From positions 62,001 through 126,000 of the forward strand of contig NZ_FNSM01000002.1 in NCBI RefSeq assembly GCF_900105415.1: 64,000 nucleotides of DNA, written 5' to 3'. The notes below the pieces were generated by a model. It did no database searches, had not been told where the DNA came from, and saw nothing but the letters and a program-made list of their open reading frames with translations. Positions 9,157 to 18,554 of this stretch are shown piece by piece (position 1 is the first letter of the stretch; each line of letters starts with the position of its first letter). The position numbers and the translations under genes are program-made. This stretch comes from Streptomyces sp. TLI_105. Its GTDB lineage: Bacteria; Actinomycetota; Actinomycetes; Streptomycetales; Streptomycetaceae.

Positions 9157-9340
9157 GCTCTCCCCCTCCGCGCTCGGTGCGTGGTGTCCTCGGTGGTCAG
9201 TCTTGTGGAGGGCCCGTCACACACACATCGGTCATCTGACTGCGGTGTACATTTCTGCAAGCCACGTTTCTCCAAATGACCTTGGCAAGGTGTGCCGCAA
9301 TGCTTCCCGACGCCATCCTCGCCGGAGAGACGGAGCCTCG

Positions 9341-9552
9341 ATGAGATCGGACGCGCACTCCAACCGTCTGCGCACCCTCGAGGCGGCGACGGAGGCTCTC
9401 ATCGCCGACGGCGAGACCTCCATGGCATCCAGGAGGAGGGGCGTTCGCGGGAACAGCGGCTGTTCGAGGCGCTCACGCACGGGCTGTGCCCGTGCGACTC
9501 CGCGCCCGGCGGCGCCGCCGTCGAGGTCGACGTGGTGGTCAAGACCGCGTGA
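9341..9552 (+). pseudogene. TetR-family regulator N-terminal fragment
   Basis: Residues 1-28 match a TetR start (RSDAHSNRLRTLEAATEALI, then GETSM). Near 9425 the frame must change to read EEGRSREQRLFEALTHGL and VEVDVVVKTA before the stop ending at 9552. The second part is not recognisable as TetR, so a deletion probably fused the head of one gene to the tail of another. Confidence 0.6.
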
Positions 9553-9557
9553 CACGG

Positions 9558-10313
9558 TCAGGAGAAGTCATCGCCCTGGTGAAGGGTGAGCAGCCGCACG
9601 GCCTCCGCGTAGAGCCATACCAGCGTCAGGGTGAGTCCGAACGCGGTCGGCCAGGACTGGTCGCGGCAGGCGCCGTGCATGATGCCCTTCTCGACCTGCC
9701 GCAGGTGCAGCGGCAGGCCGAGCAGCGCGGCACCGACGAAGGCGTGGATCCGGCGGTTCGCCCGGGTCCAGTGCAGTCCCGAGGCGATGAGGACGCCGGC
9801 GGAAGCCGTGATCGTCCCGAGGACGGTCTGGACGAGGAGCCCGAGGGACAGCTCATGGAAGGCCGTCCTGGAGAGCGTGCCGAGGAACAGGCCCTGGACT
9901 GCGGCGAAGAGCAGGGTGCGGAAGGGGGACGGCAGGTTGCTGCGGCGCTGCCTCACCACGAGCACGGTGGCGAGGACGGCCGCGGCGGTGGCGATGCCGT
10001 ACGAGGCGGGGGCGCCGATCCGGTCGATGGGCAGCGCCGTCCACGACAGGACGGTGGCGAGGGCCGTGACGCCGAGTGAGGCCGCGGCGCGGGGCAGGAC
10101 GGTGCCTGTCGTCATCAGGTCGCCGACGGAGAACGGCGGCGTGAGACCGTGCCCCGGTTCCAGGTCCGCGCCCGTCCTCAGCCGGTCTCGCGCGATGGCC
10201 ATCCCGGTCCGCGGATCGCCGGCCGCCGTCTTCTGTCCGCCCCGTCGACCGAACTGGGGCCGGGAAAGTATCGGATTGCTGCTCTTCAGCGTCGGCTGCT
10301 CCACGAAGGCCAC
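9558..10313 (-). CDS. Bax inhibitor-1/YccA family membrane protein
   Basis: About 251 residues of a BI-1/YccA-type multi-pass membrane protein. The signature start LKSSNPILSRPQF, mid-protein GLFLGTLSRTAF, LVQTVLGTITASAGVLIAS, and the closing FGLTLTLVWLYAEAVRLLTL are typical; at least six hydrophobic segments are seen. The family usually begins with Met at KSSNP, but here that codon is CTG. A GTG at 10313, nine residues upstream and five bases after GAGGAG, is the best start. The N-terminal linker is shorter than usual. Members are linked to membrane protease control and calcium leak; the role here is unknown. Confidence 0.75.
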   Translation of the reverse strand: MAFVEQPTLKSSNPILSRPQFGRRGGQKTAAGDPRTGMAIARDRLRTGADLEPGHGLTPPFSVGDLMTTGTVLPRAAASLGVTALATVLSWTALPIDRIGAPASYGIATAAAVLATVLVVRQRRSNLPSPFRTLLFAAVQGLFLGTLSRTAFHELSLGLLVQTVLGTITASAGVLIASGLHWTRANRRIHAFVGAALLGLPLHLRQVEKGIMHGACRDQSWPTAFGLTLTLVWLYAEAVRLLTLHQGDDFS

Positions 10314-11039
10314 GTCAGCTCCTCTTCTCGGCTTCCGGACGGTTCGGCCGGTCTCACCGTGGCTGCCGGACGAACTACGTACATCAGTCACTTGACGGTG
10401 GTCCGCATGCCTCTCGCCGCACATGTGCCGGCGGTGCGGGGCGCTTGCCCGCCGCCCGCCGATGGCGGCGGGCAGGCCCGGCTTCCATCCGGGCGGCGAC
10501 AGCGACGCCGGCCGCGCCGTGACCGTGAGCAGGAGTGCTCGTCGGCCGGCGGTGGCCGGAGCTCCGACCACCGCCCCTTCGCGACCTGATGGGCCCCGAA
10601 GCCGTCGGCCAGCCGGCCCGCGGCCCTCGTCCCGGACCGGGGACACGTGTGCGTGAAAAGTGCGATGGGTCGTGTGAGGATTGCCACGTCCGCGTGTGGA
10701 TGCGCACACTTCGCAAGAAACGCTTCGGCCATGCCCGTGGCGGAAGCCCTTGGAGGGATTTAGTCTTTTGTCCCAAGCGTGGGTGGGATGTTGACGGACA
10801 TGCCACCGGCACAGTGGGGGATTTCAGGAGAACCATCGCAAGAGGAATCGGGTAGCGAGCGGCCGTGCCACATGGCTGGTTCCGGTGTGTGTCGCACGTC
10901 GCTCGACGGGTGTTCCGGGACCGGTCTCCGCGGACGGGAAACACCGACGTACCCTCGGCGACTGTGCGCACACGATCATATGTACGGGCGAAGGCGTCCG
11001 TACCGGGCTGGGGGCAGCCCGTGAAGGGAGTGGGGGACA
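10314..11039. other. long intergenic region before the LAL regulator
   Basis: About 725 bases with no supported gene. It must hold the promoters of the leftward BI-1 gene and the rightward LAL regulator. The 10640-10990 part is less GC-rich and contains TTGAAG-like and CATATG stretches, but no convincing promoter pair or palindrome was found. Confidence 0.4.
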
Positions 11040-13805
11040 TTGAAGTCGATCACCGGGAGTCTGGTCGGCCGTGAACCCGAACAGGAGGTGCTGGCCGACT
11101 TCGTGAGGGCCGACGAGGGACGGCCACTCGTACTGCGCGGCGACACGGGTGTGGGCAAGAGCGCCCTGCTCGACCACGTCGCCGACCTGGCGGCGGACGA
11201 GCAGCACCGAGTGGTGCGGGCTGCGGGCGTCGAGGCCGAGTCGGGGCTTCCCTTCGCCGGTCTGCATCAGTTCCTGTATCCGCTGCTCTCCTCCATCGAG
11301 CGCCTCGACGACAGCCATCGCGAGGTCTTCGACGTCGTCTTCGGCCGCGGCCGGGACACGCCTCCGTCGGTCATGACCCTCGGGATCGCGGTGCTCGACC
11401 TGCTCGCGCTCGCGGCCTCGCAACAGCCCGTCGTGCTGGTGCTCGACGACGGCCAGTGGCTGGACGCGTCCAGCACCGAGGTCCTCGGCTTCGTCGGACG
11501 CCGGCTCACCGGCAGCTCGGTGAAGCTCGCGGTCGGACTGCGCGCCGACGTGTCCTCCGGTTTCGACACGGCGGCCCTCCCCGTGTTGCCGGTGACGACG
11601 TTGTCGGAGAAGGCGTCCGAGGAACTGCTCGATCTGCACCATCCCGGCCTTGCCCCCCGGCTCCGCCGTCTGGTCCTGGAGGAGGCCCAGGGAAATCCTC
11701 TGGCTCTCCTGGAACTGCCGCCGTACCTGCGGGGCGGCCGGTCCCCGCGCGATCCGGCGGAGCCGTTCGGGTACACCGGGGTTCCCCTGCCGCTGCGCCT
11801 GCGGGATGTGTACGGCTCGCGCATCGAGGAGCTGGACGGCGCTGTACGCGCGGTACTGCTCAGGGGCGCCCTGGACGGCGCCGGAGCCGGCCGGGGGCCC
11901 TCGGGGACCCGGGCGACGCGCTACCGCATGCGGGACGCCGAGGAGGCTACGGTCCTGGGCCTGCTGGACGTCGATCCGATCACCGGTGATTTCGTCTTCC
12001 GCCACCCCTTGGTACGGTCGACGGTCGTCCAGATGGCGACTCCCAACGAGCGGCGCGCGGCGCACGCGGCCCTCGCCCGGGTGCACCGCGAGGACGTGGA
12101 ACGGCACGCCGCTCACCTGGGTGCTGCGACGGTCGATCCCAGCGAGGAGGTCGCCACGGCGCTCGAGGCGGCGGCCGAGTCCGCGACGCGCCGGGGCGGC
12201 GCGATGGCCGCCGTCGCCTGGCTGACCCGGGCTGCGGAGCTGAGCGAGAACCGTGAGACGCGGTCGCGCAGGCTGGGCGACGCGGCTTTCATCGCCGGGC
12301 ACACCGGCCGGTTGGACCAGGCCCGGCAGTTGGTGCGCTCCGACACCGCGTCCGGGATCGGCGAGTCGCCCGCTTCCGTCGTGGCCTCCGCATATGTCGC
12401 GCTGTACGAGGACGGCGACGTGCGTTCGTCGCAGTTGCAGGTGGTCGCCGCGATCGAGCAGCTGCGCTCGGACGGGGCGGCGGAACCGGGTGAGGTGCTC
12501 ACGCGACTGGTCAATCTGCTGCTGGCCATCAATCAGTACGCGAGCGACCCGGCACAGTGGGAACAGACCCACGAGTTGCTCGGGTCCATGGACGACCTGC
12601 TTCCCTCCGCTTCGCGGATGTACCAGGACGCGTGGAGCGACGTGGTGCGCCGCGGGTCGGGGGTGCGGGAGCGGGTGGAGAGCGCCTTCACCAACCTCTG
12701 CGGCCTCGAGCCGTGGGACGTCACCCGTCTGGGGGTCGCGGCGTATCACGTCGACGCCCTCAGCCGGTACCGCCCCCATCTGCAGCGCACGGTGGACCGT
12801 GAGGTGGAGACGGGCGCGGTGGCGGCCGCCATGACCATGCTGCATCTGATCATGCTGGACCAGATGTCGGTCGGCGAGTGGGGGGAGGCCGAGCGCACCG
12901 GGCAGCGCAACCTCGAACTGGCGACGTCCCACGGGCACACGCTGTTCGCACACCACACCCGGGCCTACCTGGGGATGCTGGCCGCGATGCGGGGCGAGAC
13001 CGAACGCGCCCGTGAACTGCAGGCAGCGGTCGACGCCTGGGCGCGCCCGCGCGGTGTCGGCTTCCTCACGCAGGTCGCCGACTCGATCGGCACGACCGCC
13101 GCGCTCAGCGAGGGCGACTACGAAGCCGCCTACCTCCACGCCATCGGCATCACGGCGCCCGGCGTCTTCGCGCCGTACGCGCACCAGGCGAGCCGCACCC
13201 TCCTCGACCTCGTCGAGGCCGCCCTCCACACCGGCCGCTCCGAGGAAGCCCGCCGGCACGCCCTCGCGGCCCGGGACGCCGGGCTTCCCGACATCTCGCC
13301 CCGCCTGTCCATGATCACCTACGGCGCCCTGGCCATGACCGCGTCCGATCCCGATGAGGCCGACCGTCTCTACCGGCGCGCCAAGGACCACCCCGCCGCC
13401 GCCCACTTCCCCTTCGAGCACGCGCGCATCTGCCTCGCCCACGGCATCCACCTCCGGCACACACAGGGCAGGAAGATCGCGCGCGTCTCCCTCACCCCGG
13501 CGGCCGACACGTTCGAGCGGCTGGGTGCCGCCGCCTGGGCCGAGCGCGCCCGGGGCGAACTCCGGGCCACCGGCACCTCCACCGCCGTCCCCTCGCCCCA
13601 TCTCGCGGCACTGACCTGGCAGGAGCGCCGGATCGCCTCCCTCGCGGCCGGCGGCCTGACCAACAAGGAGATCGGCGAGCGCATGCACCTGTCCCCGCGC
13701 ACCGTCAGCTCCCACCTCTACCGCGTCTTCCCCAAGCTCGGCATCACCACCCGCGCCGCACTCCGCGACGCCCTGAACGCACTTCCCGCGGAGCCGAACG
13801 CGTGA
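11040..13805 (+). CDS. LAL-family LuxR regulator with ATPase domain
   Basis: A 921-residue large ATP-binding regulator of the LuxR family, typical of Streptomyces and often tied to antibiotic or sugar-pathway control. The N-terminal AAA/NTPase domain begins at LVGREPEQEVL, with Walker A GDTGVGKS (34-41) and Walker B VVLVLDDGQWLD (about 128-139). A long helical repeat region follows. The C-terminus has LuxR HTH: LTWQERRIASLAAGGLTNKE, then MHLSPRTVSSHLYRVFPKLG. The start is TTG at 11040 behind GGAGTGGGGG; no ATG or GTG is in frame close by. It ends eight bases from the convergent hydrolase gene. Confidence 0.9.
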   Translation: MKSITGSLVGREPEQEVLADFVRADEGRPLVLRGDTGVGKSALLDHVADLAADEQHRVVRAAGVEAESGLPFAGLHQFLYPLLSSIERLDDSHREVFDVVFGRGRDTPPSVMTLGIAVLDLLALAASQQPVVLVLDDGQWLDASSTEVLGFVGRRLTGSSVKLAVGLRADVSSGFDTAALPVLPVTTLSEKASEELLDLHHPGLAPRLRRLVLEEAQGNPLALLELPPYLRGGRSPRDPAEPFGYTGVPLPLRLRDVYGSRIEELDGAVRAVLLRGALDGAGAGRGPSGTRATRYRMRDAEEATVLGLLDVDPITGDFVFRHPLVRSTVVQMATPNERRAAHAALARVHREDVERHAAHLGAATVDPSEEVATALEAAAESATRRGGAMAAVAWLTRAAELSENRETRSRRLGDAAFIAGHTGRLDQARQLVRSDTASGIGESPASVVASAYVALYEDGDVRSSQLQVVAAIEQLRSDGAAEPGEVLTRLVNLLLAINQYASDPAQWEQTHELLGSMDDLLPSASRMYQDAWSDVVRRGSGVRERVESAFTNLCGLEPWDVTRLGVAAYHVDALSRYRPHLQRTVDREVETGAVAAAMTMLHLIMLDQMSVGEWGEAERTGQRNLELATSHGHTLFAHHTRAYLGMLAAMRGETERARELQAAVDAWARPRGVGFLTQVADSIGTTAALSEGDYEAAYLHAIGITAPGVFAPYAHQASRTLLDLVEAALHTGRSEEARRHALAARDAGLPDISPRLSMITYGALAMTASDPDEADRLYRRAKDHPAAAHFPFEHARICLAHGIHLRHTQGRKIARVSLTPAADTFERLGAAAWAERARGELRATGTSTAVPSPHLAALTWQERRIASLAAGGLTNKEIGERMHLSPRTVSSHLYRVFPKLGITTRAALRDALNALPAEPNA

Positions 13806-13812
13806 GGCGCGC

Positions 13813-14619
13813 TCAGGCGTTCGCGGCACGGGCCCGGATGCCGCGTTCGTCGAGCCAGCCGAGTACGTGGTCGGCCACCGGCCGCCACCCGCTGTCGAAA
13901 ACGAGCGAGTGGGCCCGGTCGGCGAACTGCTTCAGATCGGTCACCGCCGTGCTGTCTCCGTACTCCTTGTAGACGGCCCGGGTGACCGCGTCGGGCACCA
14001 TTCGGTCCTCCTGCCCGGAGATCAGCAGGAGCGGGCCGCGACCGGCGTTGTCGACGTCGGCCGCGGCGCGCGGGCTGCGTGCCGCCGCGCCGCATCCGAG
14101 GTCGGTGAGCAGTCGGCGCGGGGCGGGCAGCGCATACCGCTCGAAGAGCCGGTACGCCTCCGTCTCCTCCTCGGTGTTGGCGAGGCTCTGGTGGAACTGT
14201 GCGGCGGACAGGGGGACGAGGGGGTCGGCGGCGGTGTACTGGTCAGGCGTCCATCGCCGGCGCGGGTCCTCGGGCAGCGGGACGTCGTTGATCGGAGCGG
14301 CCGCGATGGCCACGGCCGCCCGGCCGAGGTTGTGACCGAGCAGGTGCTGCGCGACGAGACCGCCCACGGAGTGGCCGACGAGCACCGGGGCGACGTCGAG
14401 CGACCGCACGATGCCGGCGTAGTGATCGGTGAGCGCCTCCAGGCCGAGGCCGGCGAGCGCCCCGGGGGACTTGCGTGCGGCGTGCGCCGTGGCGGCCTCC
14501 CCCGGCCATCCGGGAGCGAGGGGGCGGTATCCGCGGTGGGCGAAGCGTTCCGCCCACAACTCCCAGGACAGCACGTGCAACCACGCGCCATGGATGAAGA
14601 CGACGGGAGTACGGTCCAC
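13813..14619 (-). CDS. alpha/beta hydrolase
   Basis: A 268-residue cytoplasmic alpha/beta-fold hydrolase. Oxyanion motif HGAW (10-13), nucleophile elbow GHSVGG (Ser 84), acid in LISGQEDRMVPD and catalytic His in FADRAHSLVFDSG are all present, so it should be active. The form resembles esterases and lipases of the AB-hydrolase-1 group. It is convergent with the LAL regulator with almost no gap. The substrate is unknown. Confidence 0.87.
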   Translation of the reverse strand: MDRTPVVFIHGAWLHVLSWELWAERFAHRGYRPLAPGWPGEAATAHAARKSPGALAGLGLEALTDHYAGIVRSLDVAPVLVGHSVGGLVAQHLLGHNLGRAAVAIAAAPINDVPLPEDPRRRWTPDQYTAADPLVPLSAAQFHQSLANTEEETEAYRLFERYALPAPRRLLTDLGCGAAARSPRAAADVDNAGRGPLLLISGQEDRMVPDAVTRAVYKEYGDSTAVTDLKQFADRAHSLVFDSGWRPVADHVLGWLDERGIRARAANA

Positions 14620-14820
14620 GGTTGGTTCCTCCGAGCACGACGGCCGCCCGGCACCAGCACGCGGGCGACGCTTCCAGGATGGTGAGGCGGCGCCCCGGGG
14701 ACGACAGTCGAATGACTTAATGTGCCGCCCCGGCCCGGGCTGCGGAAGCTACGGGCCGGGACCCCGGTCACTGACGGGTGCGGGTGCCCGGACGGCCGGT
14801 GACAGCGCCGCCGCGGGTCC

Positions 14821-15294
14821 TCAGACCCGGTTCTCCGCCTGGAACATCCAGTTCTGCTTCTCCAGTTCGGCCGTCAGACCGATCAGGAGGTCCTGGGTGA
14901 CGGCGTCCACCGGGCCCGTCCGGTCGATGCGCTCGCGCACACGCTCGACGACCGCGGAGAACGTCCGCACCAGCGCCTCGACGGCCTCGCCGTCCCGCGT
15001 CCAGCCCGGCGGGAAGGCGGGCACTCCGCTGGTGTCGGCGATGGTGGCGGCCCGCCCGTCAGGACTGACCCCGAGGGCCGCGGCTCGCTCGGCGACGGTG
15101 TCGGCGAAGGTCCTGGCGGTGGTGACGACCTCGTCGAGCTGGAGGTGGATGGAGCGGAAGCGCGGGCCGTAGAGGTTCCAGTGCGCCTGCTTGGCCACCA
15201 GGGACAGGTCGAGCAGGTCGACCAGGGTGGCCTGCAGGGCGGCCCCGGCGATCTCGCGGTCCTTCTCGGGCAGCGGGCCGTTGATGACGGTCAT
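14821..15294 (-). CDS. dps: DNA starvation/stationary phase protection protein Dps
   Basis: A 157-residue Dps/ferritin-like protein. The di-iron ferroxidase ligands of the Dps dimer interface lie in LVAKQAHWNLYGPRFRSIHL and LDEVVTTARTFADTVAERAA, and ALGVSPDG follows as usual. Dps forms dodecamers that oxidise and store iron and protect DNA. ATG 15294 was chosen because it follows AAAGAGGA; another in-frame ATG seven codons upstream (15315) is possible. Two to three Dps paralogues are normal in Streptomyces. It is divergent from the XRE-type regulator at 15576. Confidence 0.9.
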   Translation of the reverse strand: MTVINGPLPEKDREIAGAALQATLVDLLDLSLVAKQAHWNLYGPRFRSIHLQLDEVVTTARTFADTVAERAAALGVSPDGRAATIADTSGVPAFPPGWTRDGEAVEALVRTFSAVVERVRERIDRTGPVDAVTQDLLIGLTAELEKQNWMFQAENRV

Positions 15295-15575
15295 GGGCGT
15301 GCGGTCCTCTTTCATGAGCGGGTGGTCGGTCCGGCCGCGGCGCTCAGGCCGGTGGCGAAGCACGCTCCCACTGTGCGCCGCGCCCTCCGGTGCGGGATCC
15401 GTCAAATGACGGCCGGTCCCGTACCGGTTTCGGTACGCACGTGTCCGGTACCCCTTCAGCATGTGTCCACCTGGCTCCGGACGGGGAAAACGGAAGAGAC
15501 GGGTTCCAGCCCGGGAAGGATCCTGCCCCCTCGCACATGTGTCGCCAGCCGCACAAAGGCGGGACACTGGAGAGC

Positions 15576-16451
15576 ATGAATGCGGCCACCCCTTCACACC
15601 TCGGTGCCTTCCTCAAGGCCCGCCGGGCGCAGTTGTCTCCGCAGGAGTGCGGTCTGCCGGAACCGGAGTCCGCCCGCAGAGTGGCCGGGCTGCGCCGCGA
15701 GGAGGTCGCCCGACTCGCGGCGATCAGCGTGGACTACTACACCCGGCTGGAACAGGGCCGGGTCCGGGCCTCCGCCACCGTGCTGGCCACCCTGGTCCGC
15801 GCCCTGCGCCTGGACGAGGACCAGCAGCGCTACCTGTACGAACTCGCCGGCCGGTCCGACGCACGTCCGCGCCGCCGGCGGACCGCCCAGCGGGTGCGGC
15901 CCGCCATGGGCCGGCTGCTCAACCAGCTGACCCACACCCCTGCCCTCGTCCTCGGCAAGCGCCTGGACGTCCTGGCCTGGAATCCGGCGGCCGTGGCCCT
16001 CTACACCGACTTCACGTCCCTGTCGGCGGCCCGGCGCAACTACGTGCATCTGCTGTTCACGGATCCGGCGGTCCGGGATCTCCACCGGAATTGGGAACAC
16101 GACGCCCGCGACGCGGTCGCCGCGCTCCGCATGGAGGCGGCGGTCGATCCGGACGACCCCGATCTCGCCCACCTCGTCGGGAGCCTGTCGGTCCAGGATG
16201 CGGACTTCCGCACCTGGTGGGCCGAGCACCGCGTCAACGGGGCGGCGCACGGCACCAAGCGGTACCGCCACCGGCTCGTCGGCGATCTCACCCTCGACTG
16301 TGACACCTGGTCCAGTCCCGACGGCTCCGGGCAGCGCCTCATGGTTCTCACCGCCGAGCCCGGCACCGCCTCCCACGACGCCCTGCGCATCCTCACCTCG
16401 TGGACGGCCGGGCAGACCGAGACCGACCGTACGGAGGGGCTGACCCGATGA
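15576..16451 (+). CDS. XRE-type regulator with MmyB-like ligand domain
   Basis: A 291-residue transcription factor. The N-terminal HTH (about 8-80) reads LGAFLKARRAQLSP, VAGLRREEVARLAAISVDYY, RLEQGRVRASATVL. The C-terminal half is the MmyB-like PAS-type ligand domain: ALVLGKRLDVLAWNPAAVAL, NYVHLLFTDP, HRLVGDLTLDCDTW. These regulators usually control a neighbouring gene, often an oxidoreductase; here Dps lies divergently upstream and a DUF2255 gene overlaps the stop codon (ATGA at 16448-16451). ATG 15576 is preceded by GGAGAG. Confidence 0.9.
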   Translation: MNAATPSHLGAFLKARRAQLSPQECGLPEPESARRVAGLRREEVARLAAISVDYYTRLEQGRVRASATVLATLVRALRLDEDQQRYLYELAGRSDARPRRRRTAQRVRPAMGRLLNQLTHTPALVLGKRLDVLAWNPAAVALYTDFTSLSAARRNYVHLLFTDPAVRDLHRNWEHDARDAVAALRMEAAVDPDDPDLAHLVGSLSVQDADFRTWWAEHRVNGAAHGTKRYRHRLVGDLTLDCDTWSSPDGSGQRLMVLTAEPGTASHDALRILTSWTAGQTETDRTEGLTR

Positions 16452-16781
16452 GCACCTGGCCCCCGAGGAGGCCCGTGCCTTCTCCGAGACATACTCCCTG
16501 GTCCTGTCCGCCGGTGAGCCCGGCGGCTCCGGCGGCCCCGGTGTGGAGGTCGGCATGGTCGCCGTGGACGGGCGGCTGTATGTGCGTGCGTACAGCGGGG
16601 TGCGGTCCCGCTGGTACCAGGCGGCTCGCGAGCACGGCCGAGGCCGGATCCGGGTGGGCGACGTCGTCCATGACGTGCAGTTCCACACCGACGAGGCCGA
16701 GCCGTCCCCGGCGATCGACCACGCCTTCCGCGACAAGTACGGGCAGGTGGCGGCCTTCCTCGTCGACAGCGCCGGTGCTAG

Positions 16782-17695
16782 AGATCGTCTTCAAAGGGGT
16801 CAGATCCAGAGCAGGATTGAGGCGATGGTGACGGCAGCCTGGTAGGACTCGCGGGTTTTGTCGTAGCGGGTGGCCAAGCCGCGCCATTGCTTCAACCGGT
16901 TGAAGCAGCGTTCGACTACGTTGCGGAGGCGGTAGATCCGCCGGTCGAAAGCGGGTGGCCGGCCGCCGTGCGAGCCCCGGTTGAGGCGCCCGAGGGCCTG
17001 GTCGACGCGTTCGGGGATCGTGTGGGTGATGCCGCGTCGTCGCAGGTAGCGGCGGATCTTCCGGGAGCTGTAGCCCTTGTCGGCGATGACGTGGTCGGGC
17101 CGGGTGCGCGGACGGCCCGGCCCGTTGCGGGGAACGCGGATCGACTCCAGGACGGCTTCGAACCGGGTGCAGTCGTTCGCGTTGCCGCCCGAGAGGACGA
17201 AGCCGAGCGGGCGCCCTCGCCCGTCGCAGGCCAGGTGGAGCTTGGTGCTCAGTCCGCCACGGGATCGGCCGAGGGCGTGATCACCCGCTTCGTCCCCGTC
17301 TCGTGCCCCCTTTTGCCGCCGGTGGCGTGCTGGTGGGCCCGCACGATCGTGGAGTCGACCGAGACCAGCCAGTCGAGGTCCCCGGCCGTGTCCTTCTCCG
17401 CCTGGACCTGCCGCAGTACCCGGGAGAACGTGCCGTCCAGGGCCCACCTGCGGAACCGGGTGTACAGGGTCTGCCAGGAGCCGTACCGCTCGGGCACGTC
17501 CCGCCAGGCCGAGCCGGTCCGTAGCTTCCACACGATCCCGTTCAGCACCAACCGGTCGTCCGCGCGGGGCCGGCCCGCGGTCCCCGAACTCGGCAGGAAC
17601 CGTGACAGCACAGCCCACTCGGCATCCGAGAGCTCATGACGACGCACCATGGCCGACATGATCTCTCATCACTTGATCAGCTTTGAAGACACCCC
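16782..17695 (-). mobile_element. IS5-family insertion sequence, 914 bp
   Basis: Flanked by 4-bp target duplications CTAG (16778-16781 and 17696-17699). The ends share GTCTTCAAAG followed by a GATC-like stretch as imperfect inverted repeats. It carries one transposase in two frames and splits a DUF2255 gene. Confidence 0.9.
16800..17659 (-). CDS. IS5-family transposase (two-frame, programmed frameshift)
   Basis: The first frame (17659 down to 17249, 136 residues) begins HELSDAEWAVLSRFLP and includes the first catalytic Asp in WLVSVDSTIVRAH. The second frame (to 16800) gives HALGRSRGGLSTKLHLACDG, then VIADKGYSS (second Asp) and RNVVERCFNRLKQW (Glu), completing the DDE triad. The switch lies at AAAAGGGGGC (complement of 17305-17314), a classic slippery site for this IS group, so the element is probably active rather than broken. 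Confidence 0.88.
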
Positions 17696-17733
17696 CTAGG
17701 GCCGCGACGATCCGGATCGCGCCGGCCCGCTGA

Positions 17734-17989
17734 GGGCCCCGGGCGGTCCCACCCCTACTTCACGGGGGAAGGGCGGGGCCGCCCGAGGAAGGTGCGCCGG
17801 CGACCCGGATGACGGCCAGGTCGCAGGCCGGAACGGTCCTCGATGCGACCACGTGGACGAGGACCGCCCACATCACCCGGCGCCGGTGGATGCCGACGGC
17901 AGGTGCTTCCCACCCTGAGCAACGCTTCCGCACCCTTTCCTGGTTCACGGATTCGAGAGGTTTCTCCGGGGCGGGTTCAGAGAACCTGT
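17734..17989. other. gene-free stretch after the DUF2255 remnant
   Basis: No gene seen. The region ends in the operator/promoter area of the SRPBCC gene. Confidence 0.4.
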
Positions 17990-18018
17990 GAAAGTAACCT
18001 ACTTGACTGGTTACTTTC
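17990..18018 (+). promoter_or_regulatory. 10-bp perfect palindrome over a promoter-like TTGACT
   Basis: GAAAGTAACC (17990-17999), nine bases, GGTTACTTTC (18009-18018). The spacer contains TTGACT (18003-18008), so a bound repressor would cover the likely -35 of the SRPBCC gene starting at 18076. A MarR/HxlR/TetR-size operator. The regulator is not evident nearby. Confidence 0.7.
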
Positions 18019-18075
18019 TCTCGTGAGAGTGTTTGATCACCAATCAGAGCAGTTACTTCTTGGTGAGGAAAGTCC

Positions 18076-18504
18076 ATGGCAGTCGTACGGTTCCACCTCG
18101 TCTCCACGCTCGACCCGAAGGACGTGCTGGCGGTGCTGACCGACTTCAGCCCCTCCCGCGCCGAGGCCTGGCCCACGATCGACGCCGAGCACTTCCAGGT
18201 CCACGACCAGGGCGACACCTGGGCGGAGGTCACCGAGGGCACCGACGCGGCCTGGGAACGCGCGCGCTACGAGTGGGAGCCGGACGGCGACACGGTCACC
18301 ATCACCACCCTCGACTCCAAGCTCTTCGGAGCCGGCGGCGGCTGGGTCTTCAAGATGACCCCGGAGGTCGAGGGCACCCGGGTCGACGTCGAGCTGACGC
18401 GGGAACCGAGCACCGTCAAGGGCAAAATGCTTGCCGCCCTGCTTCCCCTCGTCGCCCCCTCGTCCCTCCGCAAGTCCTTCGCCGGGCCCCTCCAGGCCAA
18501 GTGA
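18076..18504 (+). CDS. SRPBCC-family protein
   Basis: A 142-residue START/SRPBCC-fold protein (polyketide cyclase/AHSA1-like lipid-binding cavity). Alternating strands are seen in VVRFHLVSTLDPKDVLAVL, DTWAEVTEGTDAAWERARYE, VTITTLDSKLF and GGWVFKMTPEVEGTRVDVEL with a C-terminal helix KGKMLAALLPLVAPSSLRKS, typical of the family. No catalytic residues are identifiable. ATG 18076 follows GTGAGGAAAG. The palindrome at 17990-18018 suggests tight control by a repressor. Confidence 0.82.
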   Translation: MAVVRFHLVSTLDPKDVLAVLTDFSPSRAEAWPTIDAEHFQVHDQGDTWAEVTEGTDAAWERARYEWEPDGDTVTITTLDSKLFGAGGGWVFKMTPEVEGTRVDVELTREPSTVKGKMLAALLPLVAPSSLRKSFAGPLQAK

Positions 18505-18513
18505 CCCCACACT

Positions 18514-18554
18514 CCCCGCCCGCGGCCATACTTCCCCCGTCGCCGCGGGCGGGG
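18514..18554 (+). terminator. strong stem-loop after the SRPBCC gene
   Basis: CCCCGCCCGCGG (18514-18525) and CCGCGGGCGGGG (18543-18554) form a perfect 12-bp stem just after the stop codon at 18504. Confidence 0.7.

Larger units (their letters stand above)
16448..17733 (+). pseudogene. DUF2255 family protein, interrupted by an IS element
   Basis: Readable protein includes ARAFSETYSLVLSAGEPGG, VAVDGRLYVRAYSGVRSRWY, GRIRVGDVVHDVQFH and AFRDKYGQVAAFLVDSAGA, a DUF2255 (small beta-barrel, function unknown). The gene is cut at 16781 by the IS5-family element. Removing 16782-17699 restores GARAATIRIAPAR and a stop at 17731-17733. One base also seems to be missing near 16460, because the ATG overlapping the regulator stop is out of frame with the rest. 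ATGA coupling to the regulator gene suggests they were one transcript. Confidence 0.8.

Noticed and set aside
10824..13829. 1001-codon open frame on the reverse strand
   Set aside because: It is the shadow of the LAL regulator; composition is Gly/Arg/Val-rich without domains, and the forward frame has clear Walker and HTH motifs.
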